A program made the position numbers and the translations under genes. Shown here piece after piece: positions 31,329 through 40,554 of a stretch of 64,000 nucleotides of DNA. This DNA comes from Hyphomonadaceae bacterium. Its GTDB lineage: Bacteria > Pseudomonadota > Alphaproteobacteria > Caulobacterales > Hyphomonadaceae. Each line of letters begins with the position of its first letter. The first letter of the stretch is position 1. The stretch covers positions 124,001 through 188,000 of the forward strand of contig JANSYM010000009.1 of assembly GCA_024742355.1 (NCBI GenBank). The letters are read 5' to 3'. The notes under the pieces are model-generated. The model was not told the DNA's origin and did not search any database. It saw only the letters and a list, made by a program, of their open reading frames with translations.

Positions 31329-34300
31329 CTAGCTGGCCTTTTTCTGCTCTGTCTCACCGAAGACACGGTCGGCGATCTCTTTTGGCACAATCATCAGCGT
31401 TTCGCTGAGGGTTTCGTCCCAGTCCTTGAGCAGATCCGCCGCCCGCTGCGAGCCGGTGCGGTCGAGATGGATATCGAGCATGAGCCGGAAGCCATCAATG
31501 TGCTTCTGATCCATGTCACCAAGCGGATACCAGTCAATGGCGTCGGGGTTTGCGACCTGTTCGAACTGGCGTTCCGGGTCCCAGATATAGGCTGTCCCAC
31601 CGGTCATCCCGGCGCCGAAATTGTCGCCGATGGCACCGAGGATGGCGACACGTCCGCCGGTCATGTATTCGCAGCCATTGGCGCCGCAGCCTTCAACCAC
31701 GGCCTCCGCGCCGGAATTCCGGACCGCAAAGCGGACCCCGGCCTGGCCTGCAGCATAGAGATGGCCGCTGGTTGCGCCGTACAGGCAGGTATTGCCGATA
31801 ATCGTGTTCTCGCCAGCGGCATAAGACGCATTGGCCGGTGGCCGCAGCTGGATGGTCGCGCCGGACAGGCCTTTGCCGACATAATCATTGGCATCGCCGA
31901 CCACATCGAGCAGCAGGCCCTGGGTCGAGAACGCGCCGAGCGATTGGCCGGCGCTGCCAGTCAGGCGCACATGCAGACGGCCCTCAGGCAAGGCCCGCTC
32001 GCCGAACTTGCGGACAATGGCAGAGCTTGCCCTCGCGCCGATCGAGCGCTGCACGTTCTGGACTTCATAGGTGAGCTGCATTTTCTCGCCGCGGGCAAAG
32101 AAGGGCTCGCCATCGCGCAGGATTTGCGCATCCAGTGTATCCGGCACCTCTTCACGGCGTTCCGGCTGGTATTCAATCGCCGTCGCCGTATCGACCTGGA
32201 CCAGCAATGGGTTGAGGTCCAAGTCATCCAGGTGCGGCGCGCCGCGTGAGACCTGGGCCAGCAGGTCCGTGCGGCCGATGGCTTCGTCGAGGGATTTCAG
32301 GCCCAGCGAGGCAAGGATGCGGCGCACGTCTTCGGCGATGAAGCTCATCAGATTGATGACCTTGTCGGCGGTGCCGGTAAACTTGGCGCGCAAGGACTCA
32401 TCCTGCGTGCAGACGCCAACCGGGCAAGTGTTGGAGTGGCACTGGCGCACCATGATACAGCCCATGGCGACCAGGGATGCGGTGCCGATGCCATACTCTT
32501 CAGCGCCCAGCATGGCAGCGATGACAATGTCGCGCCCGGTGCGCAGGCCGCCATCGGTGCGCAGCGTGACCTTGTCGCGCAGATTGTTCAGGCTGAGCAC
32601 CTGATGTGCCTCGGCGAGGCCCATTTCCCAGGGCAGACCGGCATATTTGATACTGGTCTGGGGGGAGGCCCCAGTGCCGCCAACACCGCCTGCGATGAGG
32701 ATGATGTCGGCTTTCGCCTTGGCCACACCGGCAGCCACGGTGCCGACACCGGATTGCGCGACCAGTTTCACACAGACCCGGCAATCGGGATTGATTTGCT
32801 TCAGGTCATAGATCAGCTGCGCCAGGTCCTCGATCGAATAGATATCGTGGTGCGGCGGCGGACTGATCAGGGTGACGCCAGGCGTCGCATGACGGTTCTT
32901 GGCGATGAATTCAGTGACCTTGAAGCCGGGCAGCTGTCCGCCTTCGCCAGGCTTGGCGCCCTGGGCCACCTTGATTTCGACTTCGCGGCAATTGTTGAGA
33001 TATTCGGCGGTGACACCAAAGCGGCCAGAGGCGACCTGCTTGACGGCCGAGTTCATATTGTCGCCATTCGGCAGAGGACGATAGCGCTCGCGCACTTCGC
33101 CGCCTTCGCCGGACACAGATTTTGCGCCAATGCGGTTCATCGCAACATTCAGCGTACCATGCGCCTCCGGACTGAGCGCGCCAAGGGACATGCCTGGCGT
33201 GACAAAGCGCTTGCGGATTTCATTGACCGACTGAACACGTTCAAGCGGTTCGGTTGGGCCGGCCGGCTTGAAGTCGAACAGGTCACGCAGCTGGATTGGC
33301 TGGTCGCGGTGGTTCACGGCGTCGGCATATTTCTCAAACAGATCGTACTCGCCGCGATCACAGGCAGCCTGCAGCATGTGGATGAGGTTGCCGTCCAGCG
33401 CATGCGGTTCGGAGCGGGCGCGCAGGCGATAGAATCCGCCGACCGGTAGGGAGATCACATCCTCGTCGAACGCCTCTTCGTGCCGGGTCACGGCGTTTTC
33501 TTCGAGACCAGCAAGTCCCAATCCGGAAATCCGGCTGGACAGGCCTGGGAAATAATCCGCGACCAGCGCGCGGGAGAGGCCCAGCGCCTCGAAATTATAG
33601 CCGCCGCGATAGGAGGAGATGACCGAAATGCCCATTTTCGACATGATTTTGAGCAGGCCGGCCTCGATCGCCTTTTTGAAATTGAGCACGGCCTCGCCGA
33701 TGGAAATATCCCCAAGCAGGCCGCGCGCATGGCGGTCGGCAATCGCATCCTGGGCCAGATAGGCATTCACGCAGGTGGCGCCGACGCCGATCAGGACAGC
33801 GAAATAATGCGTGTCGATACATTCGGCTGAGCGCACGGTCAGCGAACAGAAGGTCCGCAGGCCTTGCCCGACCAGGTGTGAGTGCACCGCGCCGGTGGCG
33901 AGGATCATCGGGATCGCGACATGCGTGTCGCCCTGGTTCTCGTCGGTGAGGACAATATGTTCACGGCCCGCACGGACGGCATCTTCGGCCTCCCGGCGAA
34001 TGCGCGCGAGGGCGTCTTTCAGGGCCCGGCCATCGCCATGCGCGGCATCGAGCTCAAAGGTGCAATCAATGACCTGGACACTGTCGCCCAGCATCTTGGT
34101 CAGTCGCTCATACATGCCCGTCGACAGGACCGGGCTTTCCAGAACAAATACGTCTTGCTGGGTCTTGTCGGTGACCAGCACATTGCCGAGATTCTTGAAC
34201 CGGGTTTTCAGGCTCATCACGCGGTCTTCGCGCAGCGGGTCGACCGGTGGGTTGGTGACCTGGCTGAAATTCTGGCGGAAGAAATGGCTCAGCGGCCGGA

Positions 34301-35858
34301 AGCGTTCTGACAGGACCGCAACCGGGCTGTCATCGCCCATCGATCCGATGGCTTCCTTGCCGTTCTCGGCCATTGGCGCGAGGATGAGTTCCAGCGTCTC
34401 GAGCGTGAAGCCTGAGACTTTCTGGCGGCGCAGCAGGTTCTCGGTCTCGAACAGGCGCGGCTCTGGCCCCGGCCCGATTTCGGGATCGAGGTCACGGACA
34501 TTTTCCAGCCACTTCTCGTATGGATGCTCGGCGGCGAGCTCGTCGACGATTTCCTCATGCTCGTAGAATTTGCCATTCTCGAGATCGGCGGCAATCATGC
34601 CGCCGGCCTGAACATGGCCGCGGCGAACAACATCATGACCCGAGAGCGGGCACATGCCGGTTTCCGAGCCGACCGCGAGAATGCCGTCGCCGGTCAGCGC
34701 ATAGCGCAGCGGGCGCAGGCCATTGCGGTCGAGGCCCGCCACCGCCCAGCGGCCATCATAGGCGCAGACCGCAGCCGGGCCGTCCCATGGCTCCATGACC
34801 GAATTACAATAGGCATAGAGCGCGGCATGCTTTTCCGGCATGATCGAGGCGCGTTTCGACCAGGCTTCCGGAATCAGAAGCGCCTTGGTCATCGGCGCGG
34901 TCCGACCGGCCTTGCAGAGGATTTCGAACACGGCGTCCAGGGCGCCGGAATCCGAGCTACCTTGCGGCGCCACGGGTTTGATGTCGTCGACATAATCGCC
35001 AAACGTGCCGGAGACCATCTTGATCTCGTGGCTCTTCATCCAGTTGAGGTTGCCGCGCAGCGTGTTGATCTCGCCATTATGCGCGAGCATGCGGAACGGC
35101 TGGGCCAGCGACCATTGTGGAAACGTGTTGGTCGAATACCGCTGGTGATAAATGGCAACGGCCGACTCGAACAATTCATCGCGCAGATCGAGATAGAAAT
35201 TGTCGATATCCTCGGCCAGGAACATGCCTTTATAGATCAGCGACTTATGGCTGAGCGAGCAGATATAGAAGCTCGGAATCCCGGCTTCGCGGGCTCGGCG
35301 TTCGATCCGGCGGCGACAGATATAGAGCGCGCGTTCCAGGGCTTCCGGGTCACGGCCCTGATCGTCGCGGAACATGATCTGCTCGATCTCGGGTCGCGTG
35401 TCCTGCGCCTTCTGGCCAATGATTGAGACATCCACGGGCGGCTGGCGCCAGCCATAGATGTAGAAGCCGAAATGCAGGATTTCAGTCTCGACAATCGCGC
35501 GCGCGGCCTCCTGTTGTCCAAGATCGGTGCGCGGCAGGAAAATCTGGCCCACACAGACCGGATCATCAGTTGGATTGTGGCCACAGCGGCTGACCTGATA
35601 GCGGAAGAATTCCTGCGGAACTTCAACGCGAATACCGGCGCCGTCGCCAGTCTTGCCATCGGCGTCCACGGCACCTCGATGCCAGACATTTTTCAGCGCC
35701 TTGATGCCCATTTCGACAATCTCGCGGCGCGGCTTGCCATCGAGCGCCGCGACCAGACCGACGCCGCAGGCACTGTGTTCGTCTTCTGGATTATAGGCAT
35801 GCGCATCGATCAGGCGATCGCGATTGGCGGTATAGGTGTCGACAAACTTACTCATCAT
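31329..35858 (-). CDS. gltB: Glutamate synthase [NADPH] large subunit
   Basis: GltB, with GltD, forms glutamate from glutamine and 2-oxoglutarate. The 1509 residues match the family. The nucleophile is Cys31 in HSACGVGLVAALDG after a short propeptide, followed by the class II amidotransferase domain. The central and FMN-binding domains contain GGVGGTGASPQTSIKYAGLP, and the [3Fe-4S] cysteines lie in CIMVRQCHSNTCPVGVCTQ. The C-terminal beta-helix has the GGRVAILGAIGDNFGAGMTGG run. The start codons ATG-ATG at 35858/35855 overlap the GFA-domain gene end by 8-11 bases, so the three genes form one operon. Confidence 0.98.
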   Translation of the reverse strand: MMSKFVDTYTANRDRLIDAHAYNPEDEHSACGVGLVAALDGKPRREIVEMGIKALKNVWHRGAVDADGKTGDGAGIRVEVPQEFFRYQVSRCGHNPTDDPVCVGQIFLPRTDLGQQEAARAIVETEILHFGFYIYGWRQPPVDVSIIGQKAQDTRPEIEQIMFRDDQGRDPEALERALYICRRRIERRAREAGIPSFYICSLSHKSLIYKGMFLAEDIDNFYLDLRDELFESAVAIYHQRYSTNTFPQWSLAQPFRMLAHNGEINTLRGNLNWMKSHEIKMVSGTFGDYVDDIKPVAPQGSSDSGALDAVFEILCKAGRTAPMTKALLIPEAWSKRASIMPEKHAALYAYCNSVMEPWDGPAAVCAYDGRWAVAGLDRNGLRPLRYALTGDGILAVGSETGMCPLSGHDVVRRGHVQAGGMIAADLENGKFYEHEEIVDELAAEHPYEKWLENVRDLDPEIGPGPEPRLFETENLLRRQKVSGFTLETLELILAPMAENGKEAIGSMGDDSPVAVLSERFRPLSHFFRQNFSQVTNPPVDPLREDRVMSLKTRFKNLGNVLVTDKTQQDVFVLESPVLSTGMYERLTKMLGDSVQVIDCTFELDAAHGDGRALKDALARIRREAEDAVRAGREHIVLTDENQGDTHVAIPMILATGAVHSHLVGQGLRTFCSLTVRSAECIDTHYFAVLIGVGATCVNAYLAQDAIADRHARGLLGDISIGEAVLNFKKAIEAGLLKIMSKMGISVISSYRGGYNFEALGLSRALVADYFPGLSSRISGLGLAGLEENAVTRHEEAFDEDVISLPVGGFYRLRARSEPHALDGNLIHMLQAACDRGEYDLFEKYADAVNHRDQPIQLRDLFDFKPAGPTEPLERVQSVNEIRKRFVTPGMSLGALSPEAHGTLNVAMNRIGAKSVSGEGGEVRERYRPLPNGDNMNSAVKQVASGRFGVTAEYLNNCREVEIKVAQGAKPGEGGQLPGFKVTEFIAKNRHATPGVTLISPPPHHDIYSIEDLAQLIYDLKQINPDCRVCVKLVAQSGVGTVAAGVAKAKADIILIAGGVGGTGASPQTSIKYAGLPWEMGLAEAHQVLSLNNLRDKVTLRTDGGLRTGRDIVIAAMLGAEEYGIGTASLVAMGCIMVRQCHSNTCPVGVCTQDESLRAKFTGTADKVINLMSFIAEDVRRILASLGLKSLDEAIGRTDLLAQVSRGAPHLDDLDLNPLLVQVDTATAIEYQPERREEVPDTLDAQILRDGEPFFARGEKMQLTYEVQNVQRSIGARASSAIVRKFGERALPEGRLHVRLTGSAGQSLGAFSTQGLLLDVVGDANDYVGKGLSGATIQLRPPANASYAAGENTIIGNTCLYGATSGHLYAAGQAGVRFAVRNSGAEAVVEGCGANGCEYMTGGRVAILGAIGDNFGAGMTGGTAYIWDPERQFEQVANPDAIDWYPLGDMDQKHIDGFRLMLDIHLDRTGSQRAADLLKDWDETLSETLMIVPKEIADRVFGETEQKKAS

Positions 35859-36267
35859 CTTGTCCTTGAATCATGGCAAGAAATTCCGGGCCGGTATAAC
35901 GCGGCTGGTCGCCTGAAAAATTGTAATAGTCCGGCTTCTCATCGACGAAGATTTCCTTGCCGATGCTGAGGCCTGTGGGCAGGTCGAAGACGCCTGCGCT
36001 GATTGACCAGAAATCATCCTGGTCATTGAGTTTGTAGAACAGCGAGCTGCCGCATGTGCTGCAAAAGCCGCGTTTGGCCCAGTCGGAGCTGGCATACCAG
36101 GTCAGCGTGTCGTCTGACTTGAACGTCACCTGGCCGCGAATGTCGGCGCCGACGAACGGACCGCCATTCCAGGTGCGGCACATCGAGCAGTGACAGACAT
36201 CGATTTCGTGAATGTCGGCAACTTCGAACCGCACCGATCCGCATAGGCATTTTCCTTCGATCGCCAT
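35848..36267 (-). CDS. GFA/CENP-V family protein between gltD and gltB
   Basis: The 139-residue product has the glutathione-dependent formaldehyde-activating (GFA/CENP-V) fold with its zinc cysteines: GKCLCGSVRFEV (about 5-16), VCHCSMCRTWNGG (about 25-37) and GFCSTCGSSLFYK (about 63-75). Family members bind zinc and sometimes glutathione; enzymatic roles are mostly unproven. The ATG at 36267 has GGAG six bases upstream, inside the end of gltD; a GTG one codon earlier is also possible. It starts three bases after the gltD stop and overlaps gltB, so it is translationally embedded in the glutamate synthase operon. Confidence 0.88.
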   Translation of the reverse strand: MAIEGKCLCGSVRFEVADIHEIDVCHCSMCRTWNGGPFVGADIRGQVTFKSDDTLTWYASSDWAKRGFCSTCGSSLFYKLNDQDDFWSISAGVFDLPTGLSIGKEIFVDEKPDYYNFSGDQPRYTGPEFLAMIQGQDDE

Positions 36268-36270
36268 CAC

Positions 36271-37716
36271 TTACTCCGCTGCTGCTCGTTGTTCCCGGGC
36301 CGCGGCCCGCATCGCCTTGTGCATGTGCTCGGCGGCCTCGCGTCCATCGACAATGGCCCAGACCACGAGCGAGGCGCCGCGGACAATGTCGCCGGCGGCG
36401 TAGACACCGGGCAGGCTGGTTTCCATGGTCTTGAAGTCGACCTGAATGGCGCCCCAGCGATTGACCCGCAAAGACGGCTCGTCGAACAGGACCGGCAGGT
36501 CTTCCGGGTCGAAGCCCAGCGCCTTGATCACCATGTCGGCCTTCATGTCGACGGTTTCGTCGGTCTTTTCCGGCGATTGACGGCCTGAGGCATCCGGCGC
36601 GCCGAGGCGCATGCGGCGGACCTTCACGCCTTTGACCTTGTTGGCCTTGGTGTGCAGCACCGCTTCCGGGCCGGACAGCCATTCGAATTTGACGCCTTCT
36701 TCTTCGGCATTGGCCACTTCGCGCTGCGAACCCGGCATATTGGCGCGGTCGCGGCGATAGAGGCAGGTCACCGACTTGGCGCCCTGGCGCACCGCGGTGC
36801 GGACACAGTCCATCGCCGTGTCGCCGCCGCCGATGACGATGACGCGCTTCTCGGCGGCATTCAGGCTGCCATCTTCGAACGCCTCGACGGTGTCGCCAAA
36901 GCCGGCGCGGTTGGAGGCGGTGAGATAGTCGAGGGCAGGGGAGACACCGTCTGCGCCGACGCCTGGCACTTTCAGATCGCGCGCCTTGTAGACGCCGGTG
37001 GCGATCAGCACCGTGTTATGCGTGTCGCGAATCTCGGTCAGGGTGATGTCGGCGCCGACATCGCAATCGAATTTGAAGGTGATGCCGCTGTCTTCGAGAT
37101 ACTTGATCCGGCGTTCGACAATGTCCTTTTCCAGCTTGAAGCCGGGAATGCCATAGACGAGCAGGCCGCCGCCGCGATCATAGCGGTCATAGACGGTGAC
37201 CTGATAGCCTTTGCGGCGCAGCTGCTCGGCGGCAGCGAGGCCACCCGGACCGGCGCCGATAATACCGGCGGATTGAGCGCGCTCGCGCGGCGGCTTGATC
37301 GGCGTGATCCAGCCCTTGTCCCAGGCCGTGTCGGTAATGTAGCGCTCAATCGATCCGATGGTGACGGTGCCATGGCCGGATTGCTCAATCGTGCAAATGC
37401 CTTCGCAGAGCCGGTCCTGCGGGCAGATGCGGCCACAGATTTCCGGCATATTATTGGTCGCGCTGGAGACGGCATAGGCCTCTTCCAGGCGATCCTCAGC
37501 GGCGAGTTTCAGCCAGTCCGGGATATTGTTGGAGAGTGGGCAGCCTTGCTGACAGAAGGGCACGCCGCATTGCGAACAGCGTGCAGCTTGTGCTTTCACG
37601 CTTTTGACGGCGTAATTGCCGTAAATCTCCTTGAAGTCCCCTTTGCGCGTCTTGGCCGACCGTTTTTTCGGCATCGCGCGTTCGACTTTGATGAATTGCA
37701 GCATTTTTTCTGCCAT
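36271..37716 (-). CDS. gltD: Glutamate synthase [NADPH] small subunit
   Basis: GltD supplies electrons from NADPH to GltB through FAD and iron-sulfur clusters. The 481 residues include two N-terminal cysteine clusters (CSQCGVPFCQQGCPL at about 47-61 and CGRICPQDRLCEGICT at about 93-108), an FAD-binding GAGPGGLAAAEQLRRKG (about 152-168) and an NADPH-binding VIGGGDTAMDCVRTA (about 289-303). It is the first gene of the gltD-GFA-gltB operon. The 234-bp region upstream, shared with uppP, is AT-rich with a 10-bp palindrome ATATGCATAT at 37802-37811. Confidence 0.97.
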   Translation of the reverse strand: MAEKMLQFIKVERAMPKKRSAKTRKGDFKEIYGNYAVKSVKAQAARCSQCGVPFCQQGCPLSNNIPDWLKLAAEDRLEEAYAVSSATNNMPEICGRICPQDRLCEGICTIEQSGHGTVTIGSIERYITDTAWDKGWITPIKPPRERAQSAGIIGAGPGGLAAAEQLRRKGYQVTVYDRYDRGGGLLVYGIPGFKLEKDIVERRIKYLEDSGITFKFDCDVGADITLTEIRDTHNTVLIATGVYKARDLKVPGVGADGVSPALDYLTASNRAGFGDTVEAFEDGSLNAAEKRVIVIGGGDTAMDCVRTAVRQGAKSVTCLYRRDRANMPGSQREVANAEEEGVKFEWLSGPEAVLHTKANKVKGVKVRRMRLGAPDASGRQSPEKTDETVDMKADMVIKALGFDPEDLPVLFDEPSLRVNRWGAIQVDFKTMETSLPGVYAAGDIVRGASLVVWAIVDGREAAEHMHKAMRAAAREQRAAAE

Positions 37717-37950
37717 TATCGCCTCCAGGGGAAAGAGACTTGCTTATGCGGCAGCGATTATGGTGCTGCAAGGGCGAAATCATCCAGTGAATATCATTAC
37801 GATATGCATATGCTGAATCTTTCTAGGCGATTTTCGGTTTTGTGACTTCGTGTGATTAATTCTATATCAAAGCGATATATAATCAATTCTGATGCATCTC
37901 GTGCCGAATTATGCGAGAGCGGGTGGGATAGCGCTCAACCGGGATCGTCC

Positions 37951-38802
37951 ATGTCACTGCTTCAGCTCTTCATCATTGCCATTGTCCAGGGCCTGACGGA
38001 ATGGTTGCCCATCTCCTCTTCCGGCCACGTCCTGCTGGCAGCGAACTATTTCACCCTCGAGGGGCGCGACGAGCTGTTGATCAATGCGGTGTCGAATCTC
38101 GGGACCTTGCTGGCCATGCTAATTTATTTTCGCAAGGACGTGGCCGCCGCGACGATGGGCGGGTTCGAACTGATCGGGGCCGGGTTCAAGTCCGGTCCGC
38201 TCTCGCGCGGCGCCAGGCTCGCACTCTGCATCATCGTCGCCACACCGATCGCCGTGATCGCGGCGGTCTCATATGAGGTGCTGCTGCCGGAAGAGATCCA
38301 GAACCAGTTGCGCAGCGTCTGGACCGTCGCGGGCGCCACGATTGGATTTGGTCTGCTGCTCTGGTGGGCCGATGTTGCCGGCGGCAAGGACCGCACCGAA
38401 GCCGACATGACGCTCGGCCATGCCGCCCTGATTGGTGCGACGCAGGCGATTGCCGCCCTCATCCCTGGCACTAGCCGGTCCGGCATCACCATGACCGCGG
38501 CGCGGGCTTTGGGCTATGAGCGCACCGAAGCGGCGCGCTTTTCAATGCTGATCGGCGCCCCGATCCTGGCCGCCGCTGGCTTGTACGGCGCGTACGGATT
38601 GCTGGACAGCGAGACCGCCAGTGGGGTCGTGACCTTGCAAGACGGGCTGGTGGTCGCAGCGATTGCTTTTGTCTCGGGAATTGCCTCCATTCACGTCCTG
38701 ATGACCCTGCTGAAGCGTATGAGCTTCCTGCCTTTCGTCATTTACCGACTGATTCTAGGCATCGGATTGCTGATCGCCGCCCCGATTATGGGCCTGATCT
38801 AA
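37951..38802 (+). CDS. uppP: Undecaprenyl-diphosphate phosphatase UppP/BacA
   Basis: UppP dephosphorylates undecaprenyl diphosphate to recycle the lipid carrier for peptidoglycan and is an integral membrane protein. The start ATG at 37951 (MSLLQLFIIAIVQGLTEWLP) gives 283 residues with several membrane spans; a longer frame from 37852 adds 33 implausible residues. The catalytic motifs GLTEWLPISSSGH (about 14-26) and PGTSRSGITM (about 172-181) are both present. It is monocistronic. Confidence 0.96.
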   Translation: MSLLQLFIIAIVQGLTEWLPISSSGHVLLAANYFTLEGRDELLINAVSNLGTLLAMLIYFRKDVAAATMGGFELIGAGFKSGPLSRGARLALCIIVATPIAVIAAVSYEVLLPEEIQNQLRSVWTVAGATIGFGLLLWWADVAGGKDRTEADMTLGHAALIGATQAIAALIPGTSRSGITMTAARALGYERTEAARFSMLIGAPILAAAGLYGAYGLLDSETASGVVTLQDGLVVAAIAFVSGIASIHVLMTLLKRMSFLPFVIYRLILGIGLLIAAPIMGLI

Positions 38803-38920
38803 AAGCGAAAAAACTGTCCTGACACTTTTTTGGTGGTGTCTTGGCGCAATCGTCCTTTTATTATGTAGAATATCCAAAAGAGTGCGGGCGACTGGTCCTG
38901 CCAATTTGATCAGGTGAGTT

Positions 38921-39661
38921 ATGAAACGCCGCAAAGAGAAGAAGAGCGAAAGTCTGGATATCCGCCTGCCATTTGAGCAGAAACGTGAATTCATGGACGC
39001 CACGCGACAGCGCGGCGAAACCGCTTCCAGCGCTCTACGCAGATTCATTTCCACCTATATCGAAGAGGCGCGACTGGCCGAACAACAAAACCCGGTTCAG
39101 GAGATCACCATGACCCTCGCTCGACATAGATTCAAATCCATCGCCACAGCTGCTGGTGCAGCGCTCGGCGTGTTTTCCGTAACGGCCCTGCCGTCGGCAG
39201 CGGACTCAACCGCCTTCGACGCGCTCGACAAGAACAATGACGGCCTGATCACGGAAGGTGAGATCCTGCCTGGTCAGGACGCAGACATCATTGCCAAGCT
39301 CGACACGGACGGTTCAGGCGGCGTCAGCAAGGAAGAGCTGGAAGCAGCGGGCAATCGCATCGTCATCAAGAATACCAGTTCTGACGGCGCAGAAGACGGT
39401 GAGAAGGTGACGAAGAAAGTCGTGAAAATCCTCGAATTCAGCGATGGTGAGGACGGCGAAATTCACGGTGAAGTCAGCACCAAGACGGAAAAGCACGTCA
39501 TTGTGAAACGCATTGAAGGCGGCGAGGAATTGTCAGAGGCCGAGCTGTCAGCCCTGCTCGAAGAGGCCCTCAGCGACGCCGGCATTGACGAGCAACACGA
39601 TGTCGAAGTCGATGTCATCGTCGAAAAGATTATGGAAGAAACCGAGGACGCAGCCGAATAG
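38921..39661 (+). CDS. Ribbon-helix-helix / EF-hand fusion protein
   Basis: The 246-residue frame has two unlike parts. Residues 8-55 (SLDIRLPFEQKREFMDATRQ and following helices) look like a ribbon-helix-helix DNA-binding domain. Residues 64-95 look like a positively charged signal peptide or membrane segment (RHRFKS, then a stretch rich in Ala, Gly, Leu and Val ending LPSAADS). After it come two EF-hand loops (DKNNDGLITEGE and DTDGSGGVSKEE, about 104-130) and a long acidic tail. A second ATG at 39110 has AGGAG six bases upstream, so the EF-hand part may also be made alone as a secreted protein. The full-length start has an AGGTGAG ribosome site. Function unknown; I am sure of the EF-hands, less of the RHH part. 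Confidence 0.75.
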   Translation: MKRRKEKKSESLDIRLPFEQKREFMDATRQRGETASSALRRFISTYIEEARLAEQQNPVQEITMTLARHRFKSIATAAGAALGVFSVTALPSAADSTAFDALDKNNDGLITEGEILPGQDADIIAKLDTDGSGGVSKEELEAAGNRIVIKNTSSDGAEDGEKVTKKVVKILEFSDGEDGEIHGEVSTKTEKHVIVKRIEGGEELSEAELSALLEEALSDAGIDEQHDVEVDVIVEKIMEETEDAAE

Positions 39662-39684
39662 TCTTCCAGACATCCTGATTACGC

Positions 39685-39721
39685 AAAGAGCATGGTCGCA
39701 TTTGGCGCCATGCTCTTTTTT
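39685..39721 (+). terminator. Terminator of the EF-hand gene
   Basis: AAAGAGCATGG pairs with CCATGCTCTTT (11 bp) around a 12-base loop, followed by T residues; about 25 bases after the stop codon. Confidence 0.9.
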
Positions 39722-39732
39722 GTGGGCCAGGC

Positions 39733-40041
39733 TTAGGCCTTGTCGGGGCGCCGGGCCTTGAACGCCGCCATCTGTTCAGGCGTCGCCTCGGTCTGGTACT
39801 TCTGTTTCCACTCGGCATAGGGCATGCCGTAGACGCGTTCGCGCGCCTCTTCGGTCGAGAGTTCAATCCCCCCCGCTTCCGCGGCTTCGCGATACCAGTT
39901 GCCAAGGCAGTTGCGACAGAAATCGGCAAGGATCATCAGATCGATGTTCTGAACATCCTTGCGATTATCGAGGTGCGAGAGCAGGCGGCGGAACGCTGCC
40001 GCGTCGAGCTTGTCCTGCTGTGCTTGTGTGAGGTCGGCCAT
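39733..40041 (-). CDS. DUF1244 family protein
   Basis: The 102-residue product matches the compact all-helical DUF1244 family found across alpha- and gammaproteobacteria. The segment NIDLMILADFCRNCLGNWYR (about 37-56), with its CRNC motif, and the later YGMPYAEWKQKYQ are family hallmarks. No function is established. It lies two bases downstream of the copper chaperone gene and is probably translated from the same mRNA. Confidence 0.88.
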   Translation of the reverse strand: MADLTQAQQDKLDAAAFRRLLSHLDNRKDVQNIDLMILADFCRNCLGNWYREAAEAGGIELSTEEARERVYGMPYAEWKQKYQTEATPEQMAAFKARRPDKA

Positions 40042-40043
40042 GT

Positions 40044-40511
40044 CTAGTCTCCTACAGCGCGGACATCGGCTTCGACGACCAGGGTCATTGGTTCGCCATC
40101 CGCGTCGAGTGTCAGCGTGATGTCTATCGTTTCACCAGACACCACATCCTCGCCAACATCAAACATCATGAAATGATTGCCGCCGCGCTTCAGCTCCAGC
40201 GCTTCGCCGTCGGCAATGTCAAACGTCTCGACCTGGCGCATCTGCATGCGGCCATCGCTCATCGCCATTGTGTGCATTTCAATCGTGCCAATGCTCGGTG
40301 AGCTGGCGCCGGTGAGCGTGACGTCGCCGCCATCGACACGCAGCGTCAGGCCACCCATGGTCATGTCGCGCGCGCCGATGGGCTCCATCACGAAAGCATC
40401 CGTGTAGGACAGGACAGGGCCGCTTTCGCTGGCAGCCGGGGTTGGCGCATCCGACGGGGCGCAGGCGGCGGCGAATGCCAGGAGGGCGGCAGAAGCAAAT
40501 AGACGGGTCAT
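40044..40511 (-). CDS. Periplasmic copper chaperone, PCuAC domain
   Basis: The start MTRLFASAALLAFAAACAPS at 40511 gives a 155-residue protein with a lipoprotein-type signal peptide (lipobox AAAC, Cys17). The PCuAC (DUF461) copper-binding signature is visible as EMHTMAMSDGRMQMRQVE followed by GGNHFMMFDV, supplying the conserved His and Met ligands. Such proteins deliver Cu(I) to cytochrome oxidase assembly. A longer frame up to 40784 has no family support. It is followed closely by the DUF1244 gene. Confidence 0.88.
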   Translation of the reverse strand: MTRLFASAALLAFAAACAPSDAPTPAASESGPVLSYTDAFVMEPIGARDMTMGGLTLRVDGGDVTLTGASSPSIGTIEMHTMAMSDGRMQMRQVETFDIADGEALELKRGGNHFMMFDVGEDVVSGETIDITLTLDADGEPMTLVVEADVRAVGD

Positions 40512-40554
40512 GACGGGGATTCCTTGTCTGGTATCCCGTCTGTGTAGCGCAAGC

